Shown here piece by piece: positions 21,798 to 31,596 of a stretch of 64,000 nucleotides of DNA. The position numbers were made by a program, and so were the translations under genes. Position 1 is the stretch's first letter. Each line of letters starts with the position of its first letter. The DNA lies in NCBI GenBank assembly GCA_029891385.1, contig CM057230.1, forward strand, positions 15,637,372-15,701,371, given 5' to 3'. The DNA is from Erythroxylum novogranatense. Its lineage: Eukaryota; Streptophyta; Magnoliopsida; Malpighiales; Erythroxylaceae. The notes beneath the pieces were generated by a model. It was given only the letters and a program-made list of their open reading frames with translations, did no database searches and was not told the origin of the DNA.

Positions 21798-23154
21798 TGT
21801 TGGAATGGATTATTTTGCAAAACCTGCTGTGTTGAAATTGGCTGAAGATATTGCAATGTCAATCAAGTTGAAGAAGAAAAGAAGAGTGAAAGTCAAGATA
21901 AATCATCCTAGGCTTGTCAGAAAATTGAAGTTGATGATTTTGGGCATAATTCAGGGCTGCTTGTTTCAAGGGAATGAAGAACAAGTTCAGATGAGTAAAG
22001 TTCAATGGAAAAGGGAAGATGAAGGCAAGATAGAAGCAACAATGAAGATTTGAGAATGTGCAGATTAAAAAAAACCAGAAATTGCAAAAAACCAAAGAAC
22101 AGATGCATAGCAAGAGAAATGAAAAAGCAGAAGCAATTAAGTTAGTCTAATTAGCATAAACAAGTGTTGTTAGAGTTAAGCAAAAGGGCAGCTGGTCCAT
22201 GCATCAGACATCTCATTTTCATGGCCAGAAACACAAATTTGATGTCAGGATTTTGTTGGCTGAAGCATTAAATGATGAAGATTTCAACTTTCTGTTTTTG
22301 CAAAGAAGACAATTTGGATACTTTAGTGTTTAGCCAAATGCAGAAATACATGTACTAGACTAGTTTTTTAACCATTAGTTCTTGTTTTTACTTTTCAGCA
22401 TTTTTTAGAAAATTGTATCAGATGTAGAGAGCATATATGAAGCTCACGTTTTATTTTTCAGCAAGAGAGAGTATTCCAAAAAATCTGAACATATCAATAA
22501 AAAGTTCAGTTCAAGTTTCAAGTCTCTTCATGTTATGCATGTTTATTCTTAATTTTTCAGAAGTGAGTGTTAGAGTTTTTCAATAGCATTCGTTGAAATT
22601 GTTCTGTTTTTACAAACCTGAAACTAGTTTTTGAAACTAGTTTTCGTATGAAATTCTCAAACCTCCCAATATACTCATCATTCAACTTAGCCATCTTGTT
22701 CTGTTTTGTTTCATCAATGTTGTTGAGGTTTTCAGAAGCAAATCAGTCCATAGAAGAGTGTCCAGCTAGCTAAGGCAACACACACACAAACACAGTTTTT
22801 CCAGAAGTTCTTTCGAACCCATAGTCAACATATTTTTTCTATTTACATGCTTCTACCACACATACACAGATCCAAGTGAGGAAGTAGCAACAAACACATA
22901 TTATACATTCAGTTACAAGCAGGAATTGAAGAGTAGTTCAAGAAAATCAACGTTTTACACCAAACTTACCTTTTGTATTGTGAGCAGAAGGTGTTCGATT
23001 AATTGATTCATCCATTGTTGAAGCTAGAAAGGTTGTGTAGTGGAGGGCTTCATCATTCCTTCGTTAGGGCATCTCCAAAGTCGTTGTGCAGAGGAGATTC
23101 TCATCTTCAAGCTTTCCTTACCAGTAGAGAGGAGAAAGGTCGTAGCTTTCCACA
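21798..23154 (+). repeat. Solo LTR inside the TNL-2 NB-ARC exon
   Basis: The 1,357-bp block starts tgttggaatgg, ends ctttccaca and is flanked by a perfect 5-bp duplication (gaacc at 21793-21797 and 23155-23159). It has no internal element sequence, so it is what remains after recombination between two LTRs. It lies between the GLPL motif (SPLALTVLGS) and the FGRSKEEW motif, and removing it with one duplication copy joins them in frame. It is a diverged relative of the Copia-G LTR. Confidence 0.93.
21808..22053 (+). other. Basic micro-ORF inside the solo LTR
   Basis: Near the LTR start an open frame reads MDYFAKPAVLKLAEDIAM and then SIKLKKKRRVKVKINHP and RKLKLMILGIIQGCLFQG. It parallels the micro-ORF at 6444-6689 in the Copia-G LTR. 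The lysine-rich block, the (M/L)MILGxIQxCL block and the spacing between them are kept, while the DNA has diverged noticeably. No known family is recognised. The open frame extends upstream past the LTR edge only by chance. Confidence 0.45.
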
Positions 23155-23847
23155 GAACCCAGTACAGTGAGAGCCAACGGACTGCCCTTTGCATAATCTA
23201 ATACATGTATTGACAGTTTGATATAACCATCTGACGGATAACTCTTTTTGAAAGCATTCAAGCTAAAGAGTCGAAGAGCATCTTGGTTGTTCAATTCATC
23301 AACCTCGTATATGAGATCAACGGCATTCATCAACACTTGTTTGTTCCCACTTGTTATGAGGATTCTACTTCGAGGACCAAATAGTTTATGCCCTCCAGGG
23401 AACAATTGCTGCAGTTCCAAAAAGTTATCCACATCATCAAGAACAATAAGCACCTTTTTGCGAAGAAGTATGTCCTTTACAAATGGGAGTTCAAAAGTCA
23501 AAGTGGCAGCTTCTACAATTTCCTCCAAAAATTGTGCAAGAAGTTTCTTCCGCAATTCATCTGGAGCACGTTTCTTTAGCTCTTCACTCACATTTGCAAG
23601 AAAATGGAAACCTTCAAACTGTGTATGGATATGATTGAATACGGCTCCAGCCATAATTGTTTTACCTATACCTCCCATTCCCCAAATTCTAACAATGCGA
23701 ACATCTAATGCCTCCATGCATAGCAAAGATTCAATCTTCCTAAGTCGTGATTCCATTCCTACAAGACCTGTAGGGAGGCTTGGGGAAGTTCGGTTCAATT
23801 TATGCAGAACATCCTTGACAAGCTCTTCAATGAGTTTGGATTCTGGC
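23155..23847 (-). pseudogene. TNL-2 NB-ARC exon, proximal part (P-loop to GLPL)
   Basis: The exon starts after an acceptor (aacttttag at 23848) with RPESKLIEELVKDVLHKLN and GLVGMESRLRKIESLLC. Motifs follow in order: P-loop GMGGIGKTIMA (about 23675), RNBS-A-like FHFLANVSEELK, kinase-2 KVLIVLDDVDN (about 23450), RNBS-B GPRSRILITSGNK, RNBS-C-like YEVDELNNQDALRLFS, and GLPL as GSPLALTVLGS (23160). Kinase-2 ends in Asp rather than Trp, as is usual for TIR-type receptors. This piece is fully open and encodes the ATP-binding half of an NLR switch. The exon then breaks at the solo LTR. Confidence 0.95.
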
Positions 23848-24080
23848 CTAAAAGTTGGGGTAAGAAACATTTGTAAGTTGAGCTGAAGTGACAAAGAATT
23901 GGCTTATGATTTACACATTTAATACTCTCAGATTGCATCTAAAAAAGAACTGATCTCACAGTCGTCTATTAATCCAGACAGACAGGAATAAGAACAAGTA
24001 CAATAGCAAACGCAAGACTTCGTCCTGAATCATGCAACATTTCAACTTGATCAACATCAAAAAAGAGGGGGAAGTTTTAC
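23848..24080 (-). other. TNL-2 intron 1
   Basis: The 233-bp AT-rich stretch lies between a donor (gtaaaac at 24080) and the acceptor ending at 23848. It is the conserved intron between the TIR and NB-ARC exons of TNL genes. Nothing else is visible in it. Confidence 0.75.
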
Positions 24081-24140
24081 CTAGTAACCAGTGAATCCCA
24101 CCCACACAGATTGGCAGCTTCCTTCAAAGCAACTTTTTTT
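24081..24140 (-). pseudogene. TNL-2 TIR exon, last codons only
   Basis: The minus strand reads KEAANLCGWDSLVTR up to a splice donor, matching the conserved end of the TIR exon (ALTEAANLSGWDS). Everything upstream of this in the exon is gone, replaced at 24141 by the LTR of Copia-F. TNL-2 therefore has no TIR domain in this window. Confidence 0.85.
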
Positions 24141-24745
24141 TGAAGGAAAGAGATATATACGGAGAAGACTCTCAATTTTTATTGAACAGAAGCTTGTCAA
24201 TTTATACAATCTTTCTCTAACCAAAATTCAAAAATCAGGTAATATCTAATCTAAATCAGCATAAAATAAAATCTGTATTTAAAGAAAACATTTTAATAAC
24301 AACTTTGACTGTTTCAAAGTCACATGTTCAACACTCCTCCTTGACTTTGATACTACAAACTCTAAGTATCTTTTTTTTTCTTTTTCTTTTTTGTTTGTGT
24401 TCCCATAATTTCGCTATTAGGCTAGGCATAAAGCTGCAAATAACTCCTCCTCCTCAAGTTGATCGTTTACAGTTTGTTTGGCTTCTCTCATATTTTGTTG
24501 TGCTTTACATATCCTTTCAACATGTCCTAGTTGTCCACACTTGTTGCATCATACATCTAGCCTTCACCAGCATTTGTGTTTTGGATGATTTGTTTTCTTG
24601 CAATACAAACATGGTGGAAAACTCTGAACATTATTGTTATTAATTCACTTTTTGTTGTATAACTTTACTGAAAAAGCGCCTTCCACGATTCCTTTTTTCC
24701 TCATGAGTCTCATTTGTTCTTGTGCCTATAATGCATTTAACAATC
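24141..24745 (-). mobile_element. Copia-F remnant: 3' LTR joined to a gag fragment
   Basis: On the minus strand an LTR-like block (24333 to 24141) starts tgttgaacatg, contains aataaaaa and ends ctttccttca. Upstream is a purine tract ggaggag (24340-24334). The internal part (24745 to about 24390) is only gag: LLNALxAQEQMRLMRKKG, then CLYCKKTNHPKHKC and CNKCGQLGHVERIC, both zinc-knuckle-like, and an acidic EEEELFAA tail. Pol and the 5' LTR are missing, so this is an internally deleted copy with about 600 bp left. It sits in the TIR exon of TNL-2. Confidence 0.75.
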
Positions 24746-25194
24746 TCTCAATTATTCAAATTTTTATAATAATAAGAATATGAAAAATGACGAGAGGTAT
24801 TATCTAAAGGAAACATAAGATTCAATTCTCTTATAGGTCCTTTTTAAACTAAAATATCCCTTGTTTTATTATTCAGATTATCCCAATTTTTAGGATCATA
24901 AATGTCCAATATAGGGCTTACTTGCTCATCTGCCTTTGAATTTTCTAAAGTGAATACATTTGGTATATGATCATGCTCACTCAGATTTCTAATATCCTCA
25001 TGAATATGAATCTTATCACTTAAGTTTTCTTTATGTTGTTCAAAACTACCTTCACCTAATTCCTTAGGATTCTCACTAGAGGAGTCTACTCTTTTAATAA
25101 ATTTGTTAATTGCTCATTTTTTGGATTCTATCAACTGTGCTACTTTTTTTTCTTCCCTTTTTTCAATTTCATACAAATGCTTTTTAGGAAACAT
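24745..25194 (-). pseudogene. hAT-type ZMYM1-like transposase N-terminal fragment
   Basis: From an ATG at 25194 the minus strand reads MFPKKHLYEIEKREEKK, then (after stops) NKFIKRVD, and further on [40 protein letters not shown] and [11 protein letters not shown]. The IYDPxNWDN and RHFSxSYYxRxLxNGE patterns mark the TTF-type zinc-finger region at the start of plant hAT-family, 'zinc finger MYM-type protein 1-like' transposases. Only the first roughly 150 codons survive. Stops lie near 25144 and 24855. It abuts the Copia-F gag fragment, and no terminal inverted repeats are visible. Confidence 0.72.
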
Positions 25195-26455
25195 AATATA
25201 TATCAATTATAACACGGTTAGACTAGAAAAGAACAAACGCACTTGCATGGAACTGGAGGAAGTATGCAGATACAACCAAACTCCAATAATTTTACAATAT
25301 ATCACAAAGATATATAAATGGTATTACATCTGTGATAGAGAAAAATAAATAGAAAATTTTAATATCTAATATTAAAAAACAAAGAGCAAATTTTAATGAT
25401 AGGGACACTAATTTCTAAAAATACAAGAAATTGACATACTTAGGAAATAAGGTAATATAATGTCCATGTTAATGACAAATTACAAATTAATTATAACATA
25501 TTCAAATATTTAATAAGCTAAAATATATTAAAATTAAAACTTCACTTTTAAAATATACTTAAAAGACAGAATCGTGAAATTTTTGCTGCTAATTTTTTAA
25601 TTGGAGTACCTTAAATACATATATTGATAAAAATAAAAAAAATTAGAAAGTAAAAATATACCTAAATACGTCAAAACTATTTATACGTATAACATGTTAA
25701 CGTTAACTTTGATCAATCTTGGAAGTTGTTTCGTTACCGACAGAGATAATATAGCTTCGAAAAAAATATTTGGGAAGCTTCCAACGTTATCTAACGTTTA
25801 TTACTCTTGAAAACATCAACAGCTTCCACCAATGTTCTCTACATTTATTACTACCTCTCCATTAAGAAAAGTGTGGACATCTGACAACTACTAATTAACC
25901 AAAACATTAAATGATGGGGCCCTTTTTTATGGTGGGATCTGAAAGTTGTTGCTAAGTAAAGCAGACAAAAATCACACATTACAAGTTGGGCAAGTTGGGT
26001 TCATTTGTATTTATTTTCTATTAAAAAAAGGTTTGGTCACGCTTGCTACTTGGTTCGATCAAGTTCTTTTCCCTTGAAACCAAATGAATTTGTTAGAATC
26101 ATTGTGCAAATTTGTTAGTCAAATTAATTTTAAGGAAGCAGAACACCAAAGGCTTTCCAAATTTTGATTGGATTTTGATTGTTTGAACTGAATAATTTAA
26201 GAATAGTCAAATATAAAGCGAAGTCATTTTGGTTAATAATTTCTTAATTCTTTAAATAAAATGATTTTTTAAAATAAAAGGAAAATATATAACTAAACCA
26301 ACATTACAATGAGTTCAAGACTATACACAATAAAAGAAAACAAATCTAACATAACTTATTTACGTAACCAAGCTAAAGGTGCCAACTATACTTCATGTCA
26401 TCAGACAAGGTAGTATGCAGATTTTTTGCTATTAAAGAAGATCAAATTCAATTAA
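25195..26455. other. AT-rich intergenic sequence, nothing recognised
   Basis: About 1.26 kb with no supported coding sequence. The right part (25690-26050) is less AT-rich and has a repeated context (cttccaacgtt, then ctaacgtttattactc and ctacatttattactac), which may be old promoter or repeat sequence. I cannot say more. Confidence 0.5.
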
Positions 26456-26830
26456 TTATGTTCTCCACAACTCGATAGGCTCCAGTTTCCTTATGAGCAA
26501 ATAATTATGAGTTACACTCCTTCCAAAGGTTGCAGATAGTAAAAAGAAATGTGCCTTGATAGATGATAGATTAGGATAATCCTTCTGGGTGTATCTAATG
26601 GCCCAAGCAAAAATGTGGTCCCAAGAGTAGGAAGAGTCCATTCGCGGTAACAAATATAGGATCCTACTCTAGACCACTTTTCAGTTTGAGCACAAGAAAA
26701 GAGATGATCACGGTCTTCAGTTTTCAATTTACACAAAAAGCAAGTAGTGTGGAAATTTCCATGCAAACAACGTTTAGTCTTGAGGCTATTGAGGATAGCA
26801 AGTCACAATATGAAGGACACCATAGGTGAG
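26456..26830 (-). pseudogene. LINE C-terminal zinc-binding (zf-RVT) remnant
   Basis: The frame 26766-26512 reads CFLCKLKTEDRDHLFSC, which matches the CxxC plus HxxxxC pattern of the zf-RVT domain that follows reverse transcriptase in plant LINEs. It is followed by a Trp-containing segment (EKWSRV) also usual there. The upstream connection to RT is frameshifted. Confidence 0.72.
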
Positions 26831-27599
26831 ATAGAATTATGCCATAAAAGAGAAAAGCATGGTACCTTAGTTAATCCCCGAGTATGTAGTAGATGACAAG
26901 ACTTGTTGGTGAACTGCCCACTAGCTTCTAACTTCCACAAGCTGGCATCATCTCGTAACACATCGAGAATAGAAGGTAAAATTGAAGCAGAGTATTGAAA
27001 TCTCTAAACTACCCTGCCATTGGCCTTGATAAAGAAGGGAAGAGACCCTCAGGTTTAGAGGAATTCTATTACTCAAATTTCAAATACAAGGATGCAAAAT
27101 AAGTGGACTGTATTATACCCAGTTGTTAAACCAAAATCAGGTTTGACTTCTATTACCGACCAGGTGCTTAGTGCAAGGATAAATTATGTCACGTATACGC
27201 AACATTTGGATCACAATCCAAGAAAATTCCTTCATAATGCCTACTTGCCAGAAGTTACCATTGTGGAAGTGGTACTCGTGAAGCTATTTAACCCATAATG
27301 CATTATAATTAGTCTACAACCTCCAGAGTCTCTTAAACATTAAGACTTTTTGAATGGAGTCAATAGACTTAATACCCAAACCTCCAAAAACCTTAGGGGT
27401 TACCACCCCACTCCATTTAACTTTAGCATTTGTAGCTTTGTCGAAACTCCCAGACTAAAGAAAGGCTTTTAGGATTATGTCTATGTCCTTTAGGAGTCCC
27501 TTGTGTAAAGCTATGTGGGCTACCCAATATAAATGCAAACTACTTAAGACAGAAATAATCAAAGTAAATCTAGTAACATAAGATAGGAACCTGTTTTGC

Positions 27600-28800
27600 C
27601 AAGCTTACACCCTTTTGTAACTTTTTCCAGCAAAGTTAGACACTCTAACTAAGACAGATTAGAAGAGAAAATGCTGACACCCAAATAATAATATGTGCCA
27701 GGGTGAGATCTCAGCCCCAAAGTTTGACAAATAAGGTCCAGATTACGCACATCAGTTGAAATATGCACACTGTTTTTTTCCGAGTTAAGATGGAGTCCAA
27801 ACCAATCTGCAAATAACATCAAGGCATGCTTAATCATATCAAGGCAAGCAATCATAGAAAGAGAGTGAGTGTCAGTGCTATTGAGAGGCAAGAGTTCATT
27901 AGCATAAAAAAAATGAGTAAGTTTGAGGGTATCACATTTGAAGTGATATCGTAACCTATTGTTGCATTCAATTAACTTAATGATCAATATGGATAACCCT
28001 TCCATAACCAGAGAGAAAAGATAAAGTGATAGAGGGTCCCCTTATCGATTACCCTTAGCTATCTGGATCGGCTTAGATGGGATCTCATTGACAAGAATAC
28101 TCAAAGAAGGAGTTCGGATATAAGTCATAATGCAATCAATGAACCGAAGTGGTAGCTTAATAGCTTTAAGGAATAAGTGAATGAATTGCCAACTAACTGT
28201 ATCAAAAGCCTTGAAGAATTTGAACTTAATTAAACAACTTTGGAGATGTTTGCCTGAGATGTACTCTTTTAATAGCTCTTATAAGAGGAGGATGTCATCC
28301 CCAATGTTCCTCCCCGGGGTAAAAGCTCCTTGTGCTAGATTGATGATGTCAGTGATGGCCACTTTTAGCCTCTTTGCTAAGATCTTAGAAATGATTTTAT
28401 ATATGGTATTACAACAGGAAATCGGCCTGAAGTTAGACATATTTTGAGGATGTTGTTTTTTAGGAACTAAGAAAATATATGTATGGTTTAACTTTTTGAG
28501 CATCTCCCCAAATTTAAAGAATTCCAACACCAAAGAAGAAATCAGTTCACCTGTGATATCCCAAGTCCTTTGGAAGAATAAATCAGTAAAACTGTCAGGA
28601 CCAGGTGCTTTGGAGGGTTTCATACTGAAAAGGATTTGTTTGACATCCTTAAAAGTAACAGGCCGCATTAGTTGTTCTAAGATGCTAGGTTTAACCGAAG
28701 CCTCCATTAAAGTGATCATATTAAGACTTATCGAGGAAGAGGAATCTTCACCCATCAATTCTGCAAAATGTGTCTGAGCCAACTCCTACAATTAGGGTTG
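27600..28800 (-). pseudogene. LINE reverse transcriptase remnant
   Basis: The piece 28782-28279 contains FSMKPSKAPGPDSFTDLFFQ, FLVPKKQHPQNMSNFRPISC, NTIYKIISKILAKRLK and QGAFTPGRNIGDDILL, a textbook LINE fingers/palm sequence. After stops, 28005-27649 holds LKLTHFFYANELLPL, where active LINEs read FADD. Both catalytic Asp residues are changed (Ala-Asn-Glu), so the polymerase is dead apart from the frame breaks. The GTYYYLGVSI motif that ends the thumb is present at about 27680. Confidence 0.87.
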
Positions 28801-28911
28801 AGAAGAGTAAGTGTGGCCTCTATTATCCCCAAGGATAGATATCATATTGGTATTCCGACGAGCCAGTAGGGAAGCATGAAAAAACTTTAAATTGATGTCC
28901 CCTTCCTTGAG

Positions 28912-29547
28912 CTAGTTTAACCAAACATTTTGGTGAAGAATGGATTTTTGAAGCTGTAAGGCTTCCATGTAATTGCAGAGGTAGTAGCTTTCCGTAGTAC
29001 TGAGGAAAATTTTATGGGGATCGTGGCAGTAAGCATCTTGAGCTATTAAAAGCCTCTCCTTTAAGTTAGTTGTATCCAGATACCGCCAAAATAGGAAACT
29101 TTTTAGTTCAACCTTTACCTTCTTCAATTTATGCATTAATTGAAAGGATTTGTAACCAACCACATCAATTTACCAGCACATATCCACCAAGTCACTAAAT
29201 CCCTCTATCTCAATGAGCCCATTAGAGAATTGAAATGACGCAACAAGTCTTGGGCTCTCTTCCAATCTCTGGATCAACATGAAGGAGTGATCAGAGAGGA
29301 GATTGTCCCCAAAATACACATATGAGTAAGATAAATGACTCAACCAAGTCGAATTAACAAGAGCTCAATCCAGCTTTTTTTGAATGAGAAAATCCCCCTG
29401 TTGGTTATTCGACCAAGTTAGATTCCGACCCGAGGCCTTCAAATCCACCAAATCCATTGCGGAAAGGAAAAAAGAGAGTTCCTTCGTTAACCCAGTATTA
29501 AATAATCTCCGCCCTTCAATTTCAGTTGAAAAGTACTGTAGATTCAA
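28912..29547 (-). pseudogene. LINE endonuclease C-terminal and linker remnant
   Basis: The piece 29547-29365 reads AMDLVDLKASGRNLTWSNNQ, the LVDLxxxGxxFTWSNN signature near the end of the LINE endonuclease domain. A second piece (29163-28912), with FQLMHKLKKVKVELKSF, is the usual leucine/lysine-rich linker before RT. The catalytic N-terminal part of the endonuclease is missing. Confidence 0.72.
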
Positions 29548-29548
29548 A

Positions 29549-30081
29549 CTATGTAGGTGACTTGAATAATAGAAAGTCTACTATAGGGTATGTGTTTACT
29601 CTTGTAGGAGGGCCTATTTGTTAGAAGTTTACAGTACAACCTATCGTGGCTTTATCGACAACCGAGGTAGAGTATATGACATTAGCTGAAGGAGCTAAAG
29701 AAGCCTTATGACTTACTAGTTTAGTGAAGGAATTGGGTACTGAACAAGGTGGAGTTTAAGTATAATGTGATAGTCAGAGTGTCATCCATTTAACCAAGAA
29801 CCAGGTTTATCATGCACAGACAAAGCATATAAATGCAAGGTTTTAGAAGATTAGGGAGTTGATAGTATCTGGTCAGATATTGCTGCAGAAGGTTCGTATT
29901 TGGAAGAATGTTGCTGACATATTGACGAAACCGATTACAGATGATAAGTTCAAGCATTGCTTGAACTTGATCAACGTTTCTAGATGTTAAGCATGATTGG
30001 AATGCCCAAATTATCTAGTGTAAAAGAAGACTCAGAGGTGTATTCATTTTCATGAAAGGCATATATTTGCAAGGTGGAGAT
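29549..30081 (+). pseudogene. Copia-H RNase H remnant
   Basis: The plus strand reads VDSNYVGDLNNRKSTIGYVF, then VALSTTEVEYMTLAEGAKEA, KNQVYHAQTKHINARF and NVADILTKPITDDKFKHCL. These are the RNase H motifs at the end of Copia pol, with the catalytic Asp of GD-RKS and the Glu of TEVEY visible. Stops after GGPIC, KEAL and GGV interrupt it. It lacks everything upstream because the LINE abuts at 29549. A polypurine tract aaggtggaga precedes the LTR at 30082. Confidence 0.85.
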
Positions 30082-31173
30082 TGTTGTGTATGTGGCTCAT
30101 ATACTGGTAAAGGGGTAGGTGTTGGAGGGAAGTATGGTACAAGTTTGATAGTTTAGGAATTGTCTGTACGATGTCATACAGACGTGCAGATGACGTGACA
30201 AAGTGGTGACGTGAGTTTTAAATCGTGCCCTTTATTACTGTACAACAGTTTTTAGGGTTTTATACAAAACTTAATGTACCTTATTTACACAAGTTGAATA
30301 ATACGAAAAGTTGCTTTACTCCCAAGGATGTAGGAAATGCACAGTTTCTGAACCTCGTTAAATTATGTGTTCTTCATCTTTCTTTAAAATCTCTTTTACT
30401 GTTTTTTACTCAACAACTGGTATCAGAGAGTGCGGTTTAGATGGCAGTGAATCCTATTGCGAAGTTTGACGTGATGAAGTTTGATGGAATTGGAAACTTT
30501 GGGTTATGGCAACGATGGGTGAAGGATTTGTACAGGATTGACAATTTAGGAGTCGTCCGTACGACATCGTACGATCGTACGAATGACATGGCAACATGGT
30601 GACGTGGGTTTTAAATTGTGTCATGTTGTAATTGTACAACTATTTTTAGGGATTTATACAAAACCTAATGTACCCTATCCTGAGGACGTAGGAAATACAC
30701 GATTTTCGAACCTCATTAAATTCTGTGTTCTTCATCTTTCTTTAAAATCTCTTTTATTGTTTACTACTCAACAACTGGTATCAGATACTCAGCAATTGGT
30801 ATCAGATAGTGCGGTTGAGATGGCGATGAATCCTATTGCGACGTGATGAAGTTTGATTAAACTGGAAACTTCGAGTTATGGCAAGGACAGGTGAAGGATT
30901 TGTATAGAATTGACGATTTTAGGAGTCGTTTGTACGATATTGTACGGATGTATTAATGACATGGCAACGTGGTGACGAGGGTTTTAAATCGTGTCCTGTT
31001 ATAACTGTACAACTTTTTTTAGGGTTTTATACAAAACCTAATGTATCCACGTTGAATAATACAAAAAGCCTCTTCATTCCCAAGGACATAAGAAACACAC
31101 AATTTTTGAAACTCATTAAATTATGTCTTCTTCATCTTTCTTTAAAATCTCTTCTACTGTTTATTACTCAACA
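30082..31173 (+). repeat. Copia-H three-fold LTR / primer site / gag-start array
   Basis: The first LTR (30082-30415, tgttgtgtatg to ctcaaca) is followed by a primer site (tggtatcagag at 30418) and a gag start (ATG 30441: MAVNPIAKFDVMKFDGIG). Instead of continuing into gag, the sequence returns near 30531 to the LTR interior, runs to a second LTR end at 30773, a doubled primer site (30776-30806) and a second gag start (ATG 30820). It then returns again near 30905 to LTR interior and ends at 31173. Units 2 and 3 lack the first part of the LTR. Confidence 0.82.
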
Positions 31174-31434
31174 AAATGTATATTGTGTAAACATGTCATT
31201 GGATAGGTGATATGGAATTACTTAGCATGTTCTGACTCCCTCAACTCTATTTTTTTGTCAATTATCATCAACTTCGTAGCAGTAACTTGAAGTAGCGCCA
31301 ACTACAATATATCTACTTTTTTTGTATGTTTTTCATTTGTTTTCAGTTTTCACATGTATGATTTAGTATGTTGAAAAACTTTCTTCGCTAATATTATTAT
31401 ACTTTACTATGTTTGTACTTGGGCCGTATTTTCC

Positions 31435-31596
31435 AAGGTTTTAAAAATCAGAACGGACCGTCCAATCCAACCGGAAAGAGTTTGAATCGGTCAGTGGTCC
31501 GCCTCGATTTCGTATAAGAACCTCTCTGTATAAAAACCGCCCGGTTCAACCTTTTTTCGGTCTGACCCAACGATCCGGTCTGATTTTTAAAACCTT
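31435..31596. mobile_element. 162-bp MITE with perfect 18-bp terminal inverted repeats
   Basis: The left end aaggttttaaaaatcaga is exactly complementary to the right end tctgatttttaaaacctt, and the inversion continues imperfectly inward (cggaccg against cgatccgg). The interior is too short to encode anything. No convincing target duplication is seen. A related end (ggtccgatttttaaaac) lies at about 32635-32651. Confidence 0.72.

Larger units (their letters stand above)
26456..29548 (-). mobile_element. 5'-truncated LINE (non-LTR retrotransposon)
   Basis: Read on the minus strand, a fragment of the endonuclease C-terminal part (29547-29365) is followed by the linker, reverse transcriptase (28782 to about 27640) and a C-terminal zinc-binding region (26830-26456), the order of plant L1-type LINEs. 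The 5' half of ORF2 and ORF1 are missing; 5' truncation is typical of LINE insertion. The truncated end directly abuts the Copia-H RNase H at 29549. No clear poly(A) end or target duplication was found, and the frame is broken in many places. Confidence 0.82.

Noticed and set aside
24141..24333. Target duplication for Copia-F
   Set aside because: The left flank is a T run and no second LTR or matching right flank was found, so no duplication can be claimed.
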